DNA of 64,000 bases from Pseudomonas sp. BBP2017 (GTDB lineage Bacteria; Pseudomonadota; Gammaproteobacteria; Pseudomonadales; Pseudomonadaceae), in the NCBI RefSeq assembly GCF_003024385.1, contig NZ_PVZN01000002.1:124001-188000 (forward strand), given 5' to 3'. Of this stretch, positions 63,781 to 64,000 are shown one piece after another; within the stretch, counting starts at the first letter, position 1; each line of letters opens with the position of its first letter. Position numbers and translations under genes: made by a program. The notes beneath the pieces were generated by a model. That model did not search any database. It was not told the origin of the DNA and saw only the letters and a program-made list of their open reading frames with translations.

Positions 63781-64000
63781 TCAGAAGGCGTACTTCAGGC
63801 CCAGCGTCGCGTTGCGTGGGGTGCCGTAGTAGCTGCTGCCGGCGGTGTTGGTGTAGTACTCCTTGTCTAACAGGTTGTTGAGGTTGAGTGTCGCGCTCAG
63901 CTGGCGGGTGATCGGGTAGCGCGCCATCAGGTCGACCACGGCGTAGTCGCCCTGGGTGAAGCGCACCTTGTTCGGGCCCTGGTTGTCGCTGTAGATTTCG
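63781..64000 (-). CDS. TonB-dependent receptor, C-terminal end (runs off right edge)
   Basis: The last 72 codons of an outer membrane receptor are visible: FTQGDYAVVDLMARYPIT, NLNNLLDKEYYTNT, and the closing GTPRNATLGLKYAF with a C-terminal Phe. The NNLLDKEYYTN and GTPRN segments are typical of FpvA/FecA-like siderophore receptors. The plug, the TonB box and any signalling domain lie outside the window, so the ligand cannot be assigned. Confidence 0.85.
   Translation of the reverse strand, partial: EIYSDNQGPNKVRFTQGDYAVVDLMARYPITRQLSATLNLNNLLDKEYYTNTAGSSYYGTPRNATLGLKYAF

Overview
The window reads as a piece of a fluorescent Pseudomonas chromosome, probably P. putida group. Evidence: high GC with strong GC3 bias, REP-type palindromes, a MexEF-OprN efflux operon, an OprD-family porin, a P. 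fluorescens-type 4-hydroxyphenylpyruvate dioxygenase, and the feruloyl-CoA/vanillin pathway arranged as in P. putida. The assignment rests on recognised protein families, not on a search.

Layout. 1-5.4 kb: a partial glycosyltransferase (left edge), then a chemotaxis-like sensory module (hybrid kinase with three receiver domains, CheR) whose flanks are eroded: a receiver-domain stub lies upstream and a 17-codon CheB stub downstream. 5.4-9.2 kb: TetR, 3-hydroxyacyl-CoA dehydrogenase and thiolase, divergent from an AraC regulator (short-chain acyl-CoA degradation). 9.2-12.4 kb: DapA-like enzyme and class II aldolase, divergent from XRE-cupin and AraC regulators, with a clear palindromic operator between. 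12.4-20.4 kb: LysE exporter, TerC/CBS/CorC membrane protein, RarD, a CSS-EAL phosphodiesterase, hpd with its terminator, a CSS-domain-only protein, and a DJ-1/PfpI protein. 20.5-22.2 kb: FCY1-like deaminase, a 138-bp MITE-like element flanked by CTAG, and a TPR protein that may have lost its C-terminus to an amber codon. 22.3-28.5 kb: mexE-mexF-oprN between two REP pairs. 28.5-39.4 kb: ferulate uptake and catabolism (MFS carrier, OprD porin, MarR regulator, ech-vdh-fcs-thiolase-acyl-CoA dehydrogenase) with shared MarR-type half-sites in the promoters. 39.4-42.2 kb: small lipoprotein, haloperoxidase-type hydrolase, MerR stub, TrmK, and a secreted basic repeat protein.

42.4-54.5 kb is an accessory block bounded by an exact 21-bp inverted repeat. 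It holds an LysR/old-yellow-enzyme/pirin/YcaC-hydrolase redox group; a three-gene flavin electron-transfer module (DUF2271-like protein with an ApbE flavinylation motif, PepSY-diflavin reductase, ApbE); and a three-gene exported operon (two alpha/beta hydrolases and a cupin-carboxymuconolactone decarboxylase fusion) next to an LysR gene broken by one extra G.

54.6-64 kb is a decaying zone: an acyltransferase, a DUF2459 lipoprotein, an OprD pseudogene, a TonB siderophore receptor with a Fur-like box lying between two copies of an IS end, an IS1182-type transposase remnant, an internally deleted SDR gene, two diguanylate cyclases, an MFS pseudogene, an ABC-permease stub, and the C-terminus of a second TonB receptor at the right edge.

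The most interesting candidates are the DUF2271/PepSY/ApbE module, the exported hydrolase/cupin operon and the EAL-less CSS protein. No tRNA, rRNA or CRISPR array was seen.
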